Of a DNA stretch of 64,000 nucleotides, positions 45,360-53,672 are shown one piece after another. A program made the translations under genes and the position numbers. Within the stretch, counting starts at the first letter, position 1. Every line of letters starts with the position of its first letter. The stretch comes from Sva-07 sp963728355 (lineage in GTDB: Bacteria > Actinomycetota > Acidimicrobiia > Acidimicrobiales > Ilumatobacteraceae), in NCBI GenBank assembly GCA_963728355.1, contig CAVSJQ010000001.1, positions 310,001 to 374,000 on the forward strand, in the 5' to 3' direction. The notes under the pieces were generated by a model. It was not told the origin of the DNA. It worked only from the letters and a program-made list of their open reading frames with translations, and did no database searches.

Positions 45360-46085
45360 ATGACACCTCTCGAGATCGTGCGCCAGACCGCCCCGCTCAT
45401 CAACAAGGCCGGCGACCGGTTCTACTTCCACCCGGACACGTTGGCGCATGGGAAGGAGTTGGGTCTCGATGGCTTCCGCTTCTACTTCCTCGGCCGCGGC
45501 GGCGTGCTCGGCGACGTGGAGCCGGCCGTCGTGGTCGCCGCGTTCGGCTACTTCAGTCCAGGCGTCGTCGAGGTCATCTGGGACTCCGCCAAGCAGATCA
45601 TGGATCCGCGCGAGGCGGCTCGCGCCTACCTGGGCTGTGCCGATCGCTTCGGGTCGGCCCAGCTCAATGGGCTCGAGGGCCTCGACGCCTTCAACGAGGC
45701 TGCCGAGACCATCGTCGACTCGGCCGACCGCGCCGCGCTGCCGCTGTTCGCCGGTATCGCCGCCGAACCGCTCCCCGATGACCCAGCTGCTCGCGCCTAC
45801 CGCAACATCTGCAATCTCAGAGAACTGCGCGGCAGCGTCCACCTCCTCGCCATCGTTGCGACCGGGGTGTCACCGGTGACGGCCCACACGATCCGGCGGC
45901 CCAACGACGTCGCGTCGTTCGGATGGGAGTCACCGCCGGAGATCACCGACGCCGACCGGGCGGCCCTCGACACCGCAGACGAGTTGACCGACCGCCTGCT
46001 GGTTCCGGCAATCGAGGCGCTGACCGACGACCAACGCGCCGCCTACATCGCCGGCGTCGAAGCCATCGGCGCGCGCCTCACCTGA
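45360..46085 (+). CDS. SCO6745-family protein
   Basis: A 241-residue helical protein of a family widespread in actinomycetes (SCO6745/SalK-like), annotated in places as helix-turn-helix-related but without a proven role. The characteristic block is 'GLDGFRFYFLGRGGVLGDVEPAVVVAAFGYFSPGVVEVIWDSA' (about 37-80), followed by a helical C-terminus. It is divergent from glnS with a 70-bp gap. Its 3' end overlaps the convergent small gene by 8 bp. Confidence 0.85.
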   Translation: MTPLEIVRQTAPLINKAGDRFYFHPDTLAHGKELGLDGFRFYFLGRGGVLGDVEPAVVVAAFGYFSPGVVEVIWDSAKQIMDPREAARAYLGCADRFGSAQLNGLEGLDAFNEAAETIVDSADRAALPLFAGIAAEPLPDDPAARAYRNICNLRELRGSVHLLAIVATGVSPVTAHTIRRPNDVASFGWESPPEITDADRAALDTADELTDRLLVPAIEALTDDQRAAYIAGVEAIGARLT

Positions 46086-46350
46086 TCCGTCGGACGACTG
46101 CGTCCGACTCCGACTCGGCGAGCAGCCGATCGAGGGCGATGTTGATGGCGGTGACGACAATCAGCACGACGGCGACGACCGGATGTCCAGCCGCGCCGAG
46201 CGACACGTAGGCGACCACGAAGATGATCGACTCGACGGCGGGAGGCGACGAGGCACCGGTCGCACACGTCGCGGATCTTTTCGTGTCCAACCGTTGCCAT
46301 CGGCGTTCTCGGGGTACGGGAGACGGCACGACATCGGTGGACTGAGACAT
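46078..46350 (-). CDS. Small putative membrane protein
   Basis: A 90-residue protein. The N-terminal 40 residues are basic and Ser/Pro-rich, then two hydrophobic stretches ('SIIFVVAYVSLGAAG' and 'VVAVVLIVVTAINIAL') and a charged tail ending VVRRIR. No family is recognised. It converges on and overlaps the SCO6745-like gene by 8 bp, which weakens the call slightly. Confidence 0.45.
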   Translation of the reverse strand: MSQSTDVVPSPVPRERRWQRLDTKRSATCATGASSPPAVESIIFVVAYVSLGAAGHPVVAVVLIVVTAINIALDRLLAESESDAVVRRIR

Positions 46351-46380
46351 CGGTGGACTCACAAGTGATTGGAGAAGGCG

Positions 46381-47757
46381 ATGAGTCGAAGCAGGTCGAT
46401 ACTGGTGCTCGCGGTGGCGTCGATGGCAGTGGGCGTCGTCCCTGGCCGAGCCGCCGCAGAGCCTCGTCCGGACTACGAGATCGACACCGCGCAAGTGGCC
46501 GCAGAGATCGCAGACGTGGAGGAGGCAACCGGCCAACAGGTGCTGTCCGGCGAGATCGCTGGCGCTGCATGGATCGCCCAGATACCCGACAACTGGAATG
46601 GCGATCTGGTGGTCTACGCACATGGTTATCGGGGAGAGGGGACCGATCTGACCGTCGACGCTCCGCCGGCGTATCAATTTCTCACAGCGTCGGGATATGC
46701 GTGGGCGGCGTCGAGTTATCGGCGCAACAGCTACGACCCGGGTATCGGTGTGACGGACACCAAGAACCTGACTCGGCACATGCAGTCGGTGCTCCGACGA
46801 AAGGGAGATCTTGACAAGACCTACCTCACCGGATTCTCCATGGGTGGTCATGTGACGGCGGCGGCCATCGAGAAGTACCCCAATCTCTGGGACGGCGCGA
46901 TGCCGGCGTGCGGCGTGCTCGGCGACGTCGAACTGTTCGACTACTTCCTCGACTACAACGTGGGAGCGGCGGCCATCGCCGGACTGAGCCCCGACTATCC
47001 CTACCCCGACCCCAACTGGACGTCCACGACGGTTCCGGCCATCCGAGCCGAACTGTCGACCGAACCAGCGGGTCAGTGGGCAGGTGGACTCCCCCAGATC
47101 TTCGGTGCGCCGTCCCCGCTGACTCCGCAAGGCGAGCAGTTCAAGGACTTCGTCGAGGTCGGCTCCGGAGGCGATCGCGTCACGTACGACGTCGCCTGGA
47201 ACTACTGGCACGGCCTCGCCGATCCGACCGGCAACTTCTTCTTCGACCTGGCAAACGGTGACGGAACGATCGCCAATCGGTCCGGTCAGGTGGCGCAGAA
47301 CACCGACATGACCTATCTCGGTGAATACGGCTTCGACATCGACGATGAGGTGTTGCGCGTCGATGGAGCCAACCGGGTCCGCAAGTCTCAGGGCTCGAAG
47401 CCGGCGCCGATCATCAACGGCACACCGTCGATCCCGGTCCTGTCGATCCACACGACGGGCGACCTCTTCGTCCCGATCGAGATGGAGCAGTTGTACGCAC
47501 GAGAAGTCATCGACAACGGTCGAGGCGACCTCTTGGTCCAGCGGGCCATACGCGATGTCGGCCACTGCTCCTTCACGGCCGACGAGGTGGTGCGGTCGTA
47601 CACCGATCTGTTCACGTGGGTTGAAACCGGGGTCAGGCCAGCGGGCGAGGATCTGGTCGGCGACATCTCGTCACCGACCCTTGGTTGCGACTTCACGATG
47701 GGTACCGGCGGCAGTGGATTCCGATCTGTGCTGGAGCCCTGTCCGGCCAACCCATAG
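46381..47757 (+). CDS. Secreted alpha/beta-hydrolase (feruloyl-esterase/depolymerase-like)
   Basis: A 458-residue exported protein with a signal peptide ending about AAAE (26). The hydrolase core shows 'GDLVVYAHGYRGEGTDL' (oxyanion region), nucleophile elbow GFSMGG (about 160), acid in 'LSIHTTGDLFVPIEMEQLY' and His in 'RDVGHCSFTADEVV', so the triad is complete. The 'YAWAASSYRRNSYD' block is seen in tannase- and polyhydroxyalkanoate-depolymerase-like enzymes. Substrate is unknown, probably an environmental ester. Confidence 0.85.
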   Translation: MSRSRSILVLAVASMAVGVVPGRAAAEPRPDYEIDTAQVAAEIADVEEATGQQVLSGEIAGAAWIAQIPDNWNGDLVVYAHGYRGEGTDLTVDAPPAYQFLTASGYAWAASSYRRNSYDPGIGVTDTKNLTRHMQSVLRRKGDLDKTYLTGFSMGGHVTAAAIEKYPNLWDGAMPACGVLGDVELFDYFLDYNVGAAAIAGLSPDYPYPDPNWTSTTVPAIRAELSTEPAGQWAGGLPQIFGAPSPLTPQGEQFKDFVEVGSGGDRVTYDVAWNYWHGLADPTGNFFFDLANGDGTIANRSGQVAQNTDMTYLGEYGFDIDDEVLRVDGANRVRKSQGSKPAPIINGTPSIPVLSIHTTGDLFVPIEMEQLYAREVIDNGRGDLLVQRAIRDVGHCSFTADEVVRSYTDLFTWVETGVRPAGEDLVGDISSPTLGCDFTMGTGGSGFRSVLEPCPANP

Positions 47758-48068
47758 ACGGGCCGTCGTCGCCCCCCTGATCGCCTCATCGGCGTCAAGA
47801 GGCGAGGTCTCCGCCTCGTCTCCACGGCCTGGACGCGAGCGCATGCAACACGTTGCGTATCTGCGATCGCTCGCGGCTTCGCCGATGTACAAGAACTCGA
47901 CGCCGCCGAAGATCGGCTGGTCAAATCGGCCCGGTTTTCCGTTTCGTCGCAGCTTGTTGCGACTTGTTGAGCGGCGTGCCCTCGATCGTTTCGCGGCCGA
48001 TCGGGATCATGGGACAAGACGAGGCAGATCCTCGTTTGTTCCGACCCATCGACGAAAGGTCATTCACC
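47758..48068. other. Intergenic region of about 310 bp without a supported gene
   Basis: No ORF here has coding character. A GAGGCG/CGCCTC hairpin near 47801-47820 could terminate the upstream hydrolase transcript. A second small hairpin (GTCGCA/TGCGAC, about 47946-47963) lies further on. The promoter of the following secreted-protein gene should be in the last 150 bp. Confidence 0.5.
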
Positions 48069-48524
48069 ATGAAGAAGTTCATCAGGACCATTGCCATCGC
48101 TTCCACCGCTGTGCTCGCGCCCGCTTCGGCAGCAGTCGTGTCGGCTGCAGGAAACGGCGCCGGCGGAGTGACCGGGCCGGCGTTCTACGTCGACGGCGAG
48201 TTGTACCGCACGGTCAACACCCCGACCGACTTCAGCCGTACGGGTGCACCCGCACATTCCTACGACACGATCTATGCGATCGACGGCCAACGCAACGTGG
48301 CAACTGCGGCGCCGGGCGACGAGGGGTACAACGGTGGTCGCTGGCAGGTGCTGCCGGTCACGATCGACCACTACGACGAAGCGCTCGCCGTGGCCGACAC
48401 CAACCACAGCGGCGACCTCGACTCGGATGAGGAACTCGATCTGGCGGTCGGCGCCGGTCTCGCAAGCATCGACGACCCGATTCGCAGCTTCCTGTGTCCG
48501 GTGATCCCCTTGCCCGGCCGCTGA
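48069..48524 (+). CDS. Small secreted protein with EF-hand-like loop
   Basis: A 151-residue exported protein. MKKFIRTIAIASTAVL and an AXA-like site form a Sec signal peptide (about 30 residues), with AAAGG upstream of the ATG. The mature part has an acidic loop 'DTNHSGDLDSDEELD' (about 117-131) that resembles a Ca-binding EF-hand/dockerin loop with D-x-N-x-S-G-D spacing. No known family otherwise. The role may be calcium-dependent surface binding (inference). Confidence 0.65.
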   Translation: MKKFIRTIAIASTAVLAPASAAVVSAAGNGAGGVTGPAFYVDGELYRTVNTPTDFSRTGAPAHSYDTIYAIDGQRNVATAAPGDEGYNGGRWQVLPVTIDHYDEALAVADTNHSGDLDSDEELDLAVGAGLASIDDPIRSFLCPVIPLPGR

Positions 48525-48580
48525 GCACCATGCAGCTCGGTCCAGTCCGCACGCTCGTGCGGACCGGACTCGACGGATCC

Positions 48581-48967
48581 TCAGTCCTTGCGGTCTTCGA
48601 GGATCTCCTTGAACAGGAACATCGGCAGCAGGACGGAAGCGAGCATCGTGATGAGCCAGACGATGATCGTGGCCAACACCCACGTGACCGCACCGCTGAT
48701 CGACAGCCCGTCGGACACGAGGTCGGTGATCACCAACGCCACCAGCGTCGTGACCAGCGCGCTGCTGCCCTGGAGTGCCGGTGCGTTCTGCATGGCGATC
48801 TTGGTGATCAGCGGTTGCAGCACCGCGGTGAGCACGGTGAAGATCACCACGGCCAGGACGAACGCCGCACCGCTGATGCTCATGTCGTCGAGCACCAACG
48901 ACGCAATCCAGAGCCCGAGCGCATTGCCGATCAAGGCGAGCGCGGTGCGGAGCAGGAGTCGAATCAT
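48581..48967 (-). CDS. Phage holin family IV-like small membrane protein
   Basis: A 128-residue protein with four hydrophobic segments, matching the 'mycobacterial phage holin, superfamily IV'-type proteins common in bacterial chromosomes: 'LLLRTALALIGNALGLWIASLVLDDMSISG' then 'VLQPLITKIA' and a cytoplasmic tail 'KEILEDRKD'. No phage genes are adjacent, so a housekeeping membrane role is more likely than lysis. The ATG at 48967 is chosen because the upstream frame is not coding. Confidence 0.8.
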   Translation of the reverse strand: MIRLLLRTALALIGNALGLWIASLVLDDMSISGAAFVLAVVIFTVLTAVLQPLITKIAMQNAPALQGSSALVTTLVALVITDLVSDGLSISGAVTWVLATIIVWLITMLASVLLPMFLFKEILEDRKD

Positions 48968-49124
48968 GATGACCTCACAGTTGGGTTGCAGCAGTTCGGT
49001 GTTCGGGCACACATCATGACGCATGTGCGGGCCGCCGCCGCGCATCGGCGGCCGCCCGGCCCGCCGGAGCGGTCCCGAGCAAGGACTGCCGGAGCGCCGC
49101 GGCGCACGATGCGCCGGGTACCGC

Positions 49125-49706
49125 TCAGGAGCCGACCTTGCCGTCGATGTACTCGAGTGCGGCGTCGACTGTCTCCTGCAGGAGTTCTGCACCGGTTTGG
49201 GCGCGGATCATGACGAACAGTCCGAGCATCGTGGTGGTGAGGAACCGCGCCATGGCTGTGACGTCGGTGGCTTCGGCTGCGGAGTTCTGGAGCGCGTTGG
49301 CGAACGCATTGCTGAGGCGGTCGATGTAGCGAGCCATCGAGTGGTGGCTGCTGTCCGGCGTGGGAGCGAGTTCGGTGGCGGTGTTCGTGATGAGGCAACC
49401 GTGGAGAACTTCATCGGTGCTCGCGAAGGCCGGGAAGGAGTTGAGCACGTCGCGGATGGTGTCGATCGATGCGTCGGGCTGTTCGAGGGCGCCGATGTAG
49501 AACGGCACGACGTGGTGTTCGTAGTGTTCGATCGCCGCGCTGAACAGCCCAGCTTTGGTCCCGAACTCGGTGTAGAGCGTGTTCATGTTGATCCCCATCG
49601 CATCGACCAGCTCGCGAGTGGACACGTCGTGGTAACCCCGTTGCCAGAACAGTTCCATCGCTGCTGCGGTCACGGTCGCTCGGTCGTAGGTCTTGGGTCG
49701 TCCCAT
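49125..49706 (-). CDS. TetR/AcrR-family transcriptional regulator
   Basis: A 193-residue repressor-type protein. The N-terminal helix-turn-helix is 'VTAAAMELFWQRGYHDVSTRELVDAMGINMNTLYTEFGTKAGLF' (about 10-55), followed by a ligand-binding helical domain. It starts 38 bp after the SDR stop on the same strand, so the two form an operon. A palindromic site in the SDR promoter (50573-50584) is a candidate operator for autoregulation. Confidence 0.92.
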   Translation of the reverse strand: MGRPKTYDRATVTAAAMELFWQRGYHDVSTRELVDAMGINMNTLYTEFGTKAGLFSAAIEHYEHHVVPFYIGALEQPDASIDTIRDVLNSFPAFASTDEVLHGCLITNTATELAPTPDSSHHSMARYIDRLSNAFANALQNSAAEATDVTAMARFLTTTMLGLFVMIRAQTGAELLQETVDAALEYIDGKVGS

Positions 49707-49743
49707 GGCTGCTGTGAGGAGTGTCGTGATTTGCGGGGGCTCG

Positions 49744-50556
49744 TCAGGGGACCGGGGCGCCGATGTGGAGAGCTCGCCCCATCATCTTGTGGAACATCGC
49801 GCCGACGGCCCGGCGCGGCATGAGGCGGGTCATCATCACCACCATCATCTTGTTGCGCGCTCCCGGGATCGCGTTCTGGCGCCGGCCGAGCGCTGCCAGC
49901 CCGGCCGCGGCGACGTCCGTCGGGTCCATGACCTTCATGCCCATCTTGGCGAAGTCGATTCCTGTCGCTGCCGCCATCGGCGTGTCGGTCGGACCGGGAG
50001 ACAGCACCGCAACGTCGACACCGAGGTCCTTCATCTCTCGATACAGGCCCTCGCCGAGCGACAAGATATAGGCCTTCGAGGCGCCGTACTGCGCCATGTA
50101 CGGCTGGCCCGTCCAACCCGACAAGCTCGACACCAGCAGGATGGCGCCCCGCCGACGTTTGGCCATCGCAGCACCGAAATGCTGGACGAGTTGCGTCGGA
50201 GACGCACAGTTCATCTGCAGCATGCGCTGCTGTGCTTCCGTCGATGCCTCGACGAAGTAGCCGCTCTCCTCGGCCGCTGCGCATGGAACCAACAGACCGA
50301 TCTCCAACTCGCCGACTCCGGCGATGATCGCGGCGACGCCACCGGCCTGGGCGAGATCGGCAACCACTGGGACCACGTCGATGCCATGAGCGGCACGTAG
50401 CTCCTGAGCCTGATGCTCGAGTGCCTGTTCCGTACGGGCCACCGTCACGACATTCAGACCAGCGTCGGCCAACTGCTCAGCCAGTGCTCGCCCGATTCCC
50501 GACGTGGCCCCGACCACGAGCGCCCACTCCCCATACCGATCCTTCAGATTCTGCAT
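49744..50556 (-). CDS. Short-chain dehydrogenase (SDR), TetR-linked
   Basis: A 270-residue oxidoreductase (274 if the ATG at 50568 is used). The cofactor loop is GATSGIG (about 17), with Arg in 'TVARTEQ' favouring NADP. The catalytic Ser lies in 'LLVSSLSG' and Tyr/Lys in YGASK (about 157), followed by 'SPGPTDTPM'. The C-terminal Met-rich stretch 'MMVVMMTRLMPRR' is unusual. It is probably controlled by the downstream TetR protein. Substrate is unknown. Confidence 0.9.
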   Translation of the reverse strand: MQNLKDRYGEWALVVGATSGIGRALAEQLADAGLNVVTVARTEQALEHQAQELRAAHGIDVVPVVADLAQAGGVAAIIAGVGELEIGLLVPCAAAEESGYFVEASTEAQQRMLQMNCASPTQLVQHFGAAMAKRRRGAILLVSSLSGWTGQPYMAQYGASKAYILSLGEGLYREMKDLGVDVAVLSPGPTDTPMAAATGIDFAKMGMKVMDPTDVAAAGLAALGRRQNAIPGARNKMMVVMMTRLMPRRAVGAMFHKMMGRALHIGAPVP

Positions 50557-50572
50557 GGCCGGGACCATAACA

Positions 50573-50584
50573 AAGCGTTCGCTT
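50573..50584. promoter_or_regulatory. Candidate TetR operator
   Basis: A perfect AAGCG-TT-CGCTT inverted repeat lies 16 bp upstream of the SDR start, in the promoter region of the SDR-tetR operon. Size and symmetry suit a TetR-family dimer. Confidence 0.45.
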
Positions 50585-50670
50585 AGAAACAAGAGTCTGG
50601 TCGACTGGCTTCCGAGGCGGGCGGGGTATTGGCGCACCCAGCCGACACATATCTGGCCGAGGTGATCCAC

Positions 50671-51006
50671 ATGACGGGCGAGCCCGCCGAGCCAAGGCAG
50701 TTCACCACCGTCACGCGAGCGACCATTGGCGGCAAGGACCTCGCTCAATCCATTGCGCAGTCATGTGCTGCGATGGACCGCGCCACGAAGGTCACGGGTC
50801 AAACTGGCACGGTGGCGACCACCGCCGCCGGGAACATGTTCCAGGCGTACTGGTTCGCAGGTTCCGACACCGCCGAGGATTTCGACTCGGCGCGCCAGGC
50901 GATGAACGGCGATGCCGACTATCAGGGCATGATCGCTCAGGCGGGTGCCGACGGACTGTTCGTCGATGGATCAGTCGAAGAAATGGTGCTCGTCAAGATG
51001 CCCTGA
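50671..51006 (+). CDS. Small hypothetical soluble protein
   Basis: A 111-residue protein from the ATG at 50671, which has GAGGTG upstream; a TTG at 50629 would add 14 residues. It shows an alternating strand/helix pattern ('FTTVTRATIGGKDLAQSIAQ', 'NMFQAYWFAGSDTAEDFDSARQAMN') and ends 'EEMVLVKMP', reminiscent of small ferredoxin-like (alpha-beta barrel dimer) proteins. Family not identified. It is divergent from the SDR gene and could share its regulation. Confidence 0.55.
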   Translation: MTGEPAEPRQFTTVTRATIGGKDLAQSIAQSCAAMDRATKVTGQTGTVATTAAGNMFQAYWFAGSDTAEDFDSARQAMNGDADYQGMIAQAGADGLFVDGSVEEMVLVKMP

Positions 51007-51295
51007 TCTTCCTCCACCAGGGGGTCGGGCCATCGTGCATCGAGTCAACACGAATCGGTGGCCAGGCCGGCCACGTTCGGCTCCACCTACGGCGGTCCAC
51101 TCGAGCAGCCCGAATGGTCGCACGAACCGTGAGTCCGACCTGAAGCGGCAGCGGCGCACGACGGACGTCCCGATCCGACGTACCGTACTTCTGAGTCCTT
51201 CGGCACATGGGTACGCGGTCACGGTGCGGGGACCCGGCCATGGGAGGAGTCGCATTGCCGTGCGCTGGTGCGCGTCAGCGATGGGGCGATCGCCC

Positions 51296-51849
51296 CTACG
51301 GCTTGGTGCGGTCCGATCGGACGATGCTCATCACGATCGCATCGACGTACTCGCCGTTCCAGCGAAGCGCCTGGCGGAGTACCCCTCGCGGTGAAAACCG
51401 ACTCGTTCGTACACGCGGATGGCTCGGGGATTGAAGGCATACACCTCGAGTTCGATGCGGTTCACCGGCGGATCGTCGATCTCGTCGAACACGTAGTCGA
51501 CGATGAGCCGTGTCGCCTCGGTACCGAACCCCTGGTTCCTGTCGTCGGCCGTGAGGGCGATGCGGAATCCGCATGATCGGTTGCCCGGGTTCCAATCCAT
51601 GACCACGACCTCACCGAGCCAACGTTTCGTCGTCCGTTCCACGACGGCAAGGTCGAGACGGTCGTCGGTGTCGACTCGGCTCGCCGTCCAGCGATGGATC
51701 TGCTCGGGCGTGAAGGTGGCGTGTGTGCCGGTCAAGCGCCTTCCCTCGTCGTCGACGACGTCGGCCAACATTGCGATCGCGTCGTCTGCCACGATCGGAC
51801 GCAGGACAATGCGCTCGCCGATGATGGTGGGCTTGTGAGCGAAGTCCAC
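51296..51849 (-). pseudogene. GNAT N-acetyltransferase interrupted by a 1-base frameshift
   Basis: A RimJ/RimL-type acetyltransferase starting at GTG 51849 ('HKPTIIGERIVLRPI'). The acetyl-CoA loop is near 'DRNQGFGTEATRLIVDYVF', then 'NRIELEVYAFNPRAIRVYERVGFHREG'. After the Gly the frame changes: the expected ending ('VLRQALRWNGEYVDAIVMS') is in the next frame and stops at 51296. The break coincides with a run of four C (51382-51385, GGGG on the coding strand); one more G would restore a protein of about 185 residues. It may be a recent pseudogene, or a sequencing error in a homopolymer. Confidence 0.75.
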
Positions 51850-52088
51850 CGAGTCAGTCTCGCACGAGCCGCCTGTCGATGGCGGCCGCACCGAGCGCAC
51901 GGACGGTCGTGTCGAGCATGCGTCCCAGGTCGCTCTCGGAGATGTTTCGAGGTCAACTCAGCAACTCCGAGCCTCAGGGCGTGACATTCGACTCACGCCG
52001 TTGATATCCCACGCAGACTGCATAGTATTTCTAGCAGAGCGGTGGGGCGGACCGCCGACCGACAACCTCAGAACACAAGGAGCACGCC

Positions 52089-52697
52089 ATGAATGCCACA
52101 TCCACGCTGAATCGGACGCTGTCGGAAACGATCGACAGCGTCGAATCCACCTACGCCGACACCTTCGAGAGCATCACCCGTTCGCTCTCTGCACGTGCAG
52201 ACTCGATCAACGACAGTGTCTTCGACCGCCTCGAGAAGATCGAGGCCAACATGCCCGAACTCCCGAAGAAGGTGTTCGCCTACAACCGTGTCGCTGCCGA
52301 ACGATTCGTCTCCCAGACCCGCCGGAACAACGACCTCGTGCTCGACGCGGTCCGCCCAGTCGTCAAAGTTGCCGACACCGGGCTGCGCACGATCGTCGGA
52401 ACCACCCGATGGGCTGTCGACCAAACCGCCAGCACTGCTGTGACCGGCGCACGCTCGGTCTTCGGGCAGACCAAGGCACAAGTCAAGCGAACCGCGACGA
52501 CACTCAACGACGAAGCAATCGACTTCGTCGACGAGGCAACCGACCGGATCGTTGCTGCCGAGGAGTCGGCCGAGCGCGCCGCATTGACGTCGATGACCAA
52601 GGCCGAGCTGTACCAGATGGCCCAGGACATCGACATCGAGGGTCGCGCCGACATGACGAAGGCGCAGTTGATCACTGCCATCAACAGCGCCGGCTGA
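52089..52697 (+). CDS. Phasin-like amphipathic protein with C-terminal Rho_N/SAP-like helix-extended-helix domain
   Basis: A 202-residue protein with a strong AAGGAG ribosome site. Residues about 1-150 are long amphipathic helices rich in Thr, Ser, Ala and Val with few Gly or Pro, as in phasins and heparin-binding haemagglutinin-like proteins. The last 40 residues ('SMTKAELYQMAQDIDIEGRADMTKAQLITAI') form a Rho-N/SAP-like motif that could bind nucleic acid. It may coat storage granules and tether them to DNA, but no polyhydroxyalkanoate genes are near. Confidence 0.65.
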   Translation: MNATSTLNRTLSETIDSVESTYADTFESITRSLSARADSINDSVFDRLEKIEANMPELPKKVFAYNRVAAERFVSQTRRNNDLVLDAVRPVVKVADTGLRTIVGTTRWAVDQTASTAVTGARSVFGQTKAQVKRTATTLNDEAIDFVDEATDRIVAAEESAERAALTSMTKAELYQMAQDIDIEGRADMTKAQLITAINSAG

Positions 52698-52773
52698 CAC
52701 CCGTCGAACATACGACGCCCGCGAACCCCACCGCACCGGCACTGCTGCCGGTCAGGTGGGGTTCAGCGCGAGA

Positions 52774-53565
52774 TCACCACGCCGACGGGGTCGGACTCGG
52801 GGTCTCCAGCGCATGGTCGAACATCGGTGCGTCGGTGACGCGGCGGCCGAATGCGGCAATCGTGTCGGCGTCGGCGCCGGCCCATGCCAGCACGGTCTTG
52901 ATGATCGAGGTGTGGTCGAACGGCGCTGTCGACCCGGCGGGGGGACGAACGACCGTCCGCGGCTCGATGAACGGTGAGATCAGCAGCGTCGGCACGCGCG
53001 GGCCGAAGCGCTCGAAGGCGAATCCGCTCGGGCCGACTCTGCCGTCCGGATTGGCGGCCGCAGGCGGCGGAACGTGGTCCCACGAGCCACCGTGTTCGTC
53101 GAACGTGACGACGAACAGCACGTTCGGCCAGTGCCGGCTCGTCACGATCGCCTGGAACAGGGCAGCGAGGTCTGCCTCGGCCGGCCCGACCCAGGTCGGC
53201 GGGTGGTAGTCGTTCCCCTGGCGCCCGACGAACGTCGTTCCATCGCCGAGACCCCACCCCCACGACGGTTCGATCCAGCAGAACGACGGCAACTGCCAGC
53301 CGTCGCGGAGGCAGTCCAGCAACGCCTCGTACGGCAGTACCGCCCCGCGATGACCGGGTTCCGTGAGGGCCGATCGCACGCCCTCGAACATCAGCTCGGA
53401 GTAGGTGGCCCCGTCGTTCGTGAAGGGGATGCCCCCGATGTCGGTCTGGGCGTAGATCGCCCAGGTCGTGCCCGTTGCGTTCAACGCGTTGAAGATCGTC
53501 GGTGACGAGTAGGTGAGCGGTCGATCGACGTCGGTCTCCTTGCCTTCGGACGTGCCGCAGCACTT
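52774..53565 (-). pseudogene. Phosphoesterase (acid phosphatase/phospholipase C type), N-terminal half missing
   Basis: About 260 residues that match the C-terminal half of the phosphoesterase family: 'CCGTSEG' near the start, 'SSPTIFNALNATGTTWAIY', 'LPSFCWIEPSWG', and the metal-site block 'VVTFDEHGGSWDHVPPP', then 'GPRVPTLLISPFIEP'. The usual N-terminal 150 residues with the 'ENRSFDH'-type motif are absent. The frame remains open upstream without ATG or GTG until the LysM gene region, and only a TTG at 53484 could start it. It appears to be a 5'-truncated remnant. Confidence 0.65.
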
Positions 53566-53672
53566 ACGCCGCCGACTGTCACCAGGTTTCGTCGAGCGCC
53601 GACTGAAGACACGATGACAGAGTGAGCGGCTTGGGCCGAAGTCGCATCGTGATCTGCCGTACAGTCACCGGC

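Noticed and set aside
48581..48967. Prophage, suggested by the holin-like gene
   Set aside because: No other phage gene is nearby, and this membrane family is common as a chromosomal singleton.
52027..52080. Possible fourth copy of palindrome family 2 (GCGGTGGGGCGGACCGCC)
   Set aside because: Only the GC-rich core is similar; the CGTTTG/CAAACG outer arms are missing.
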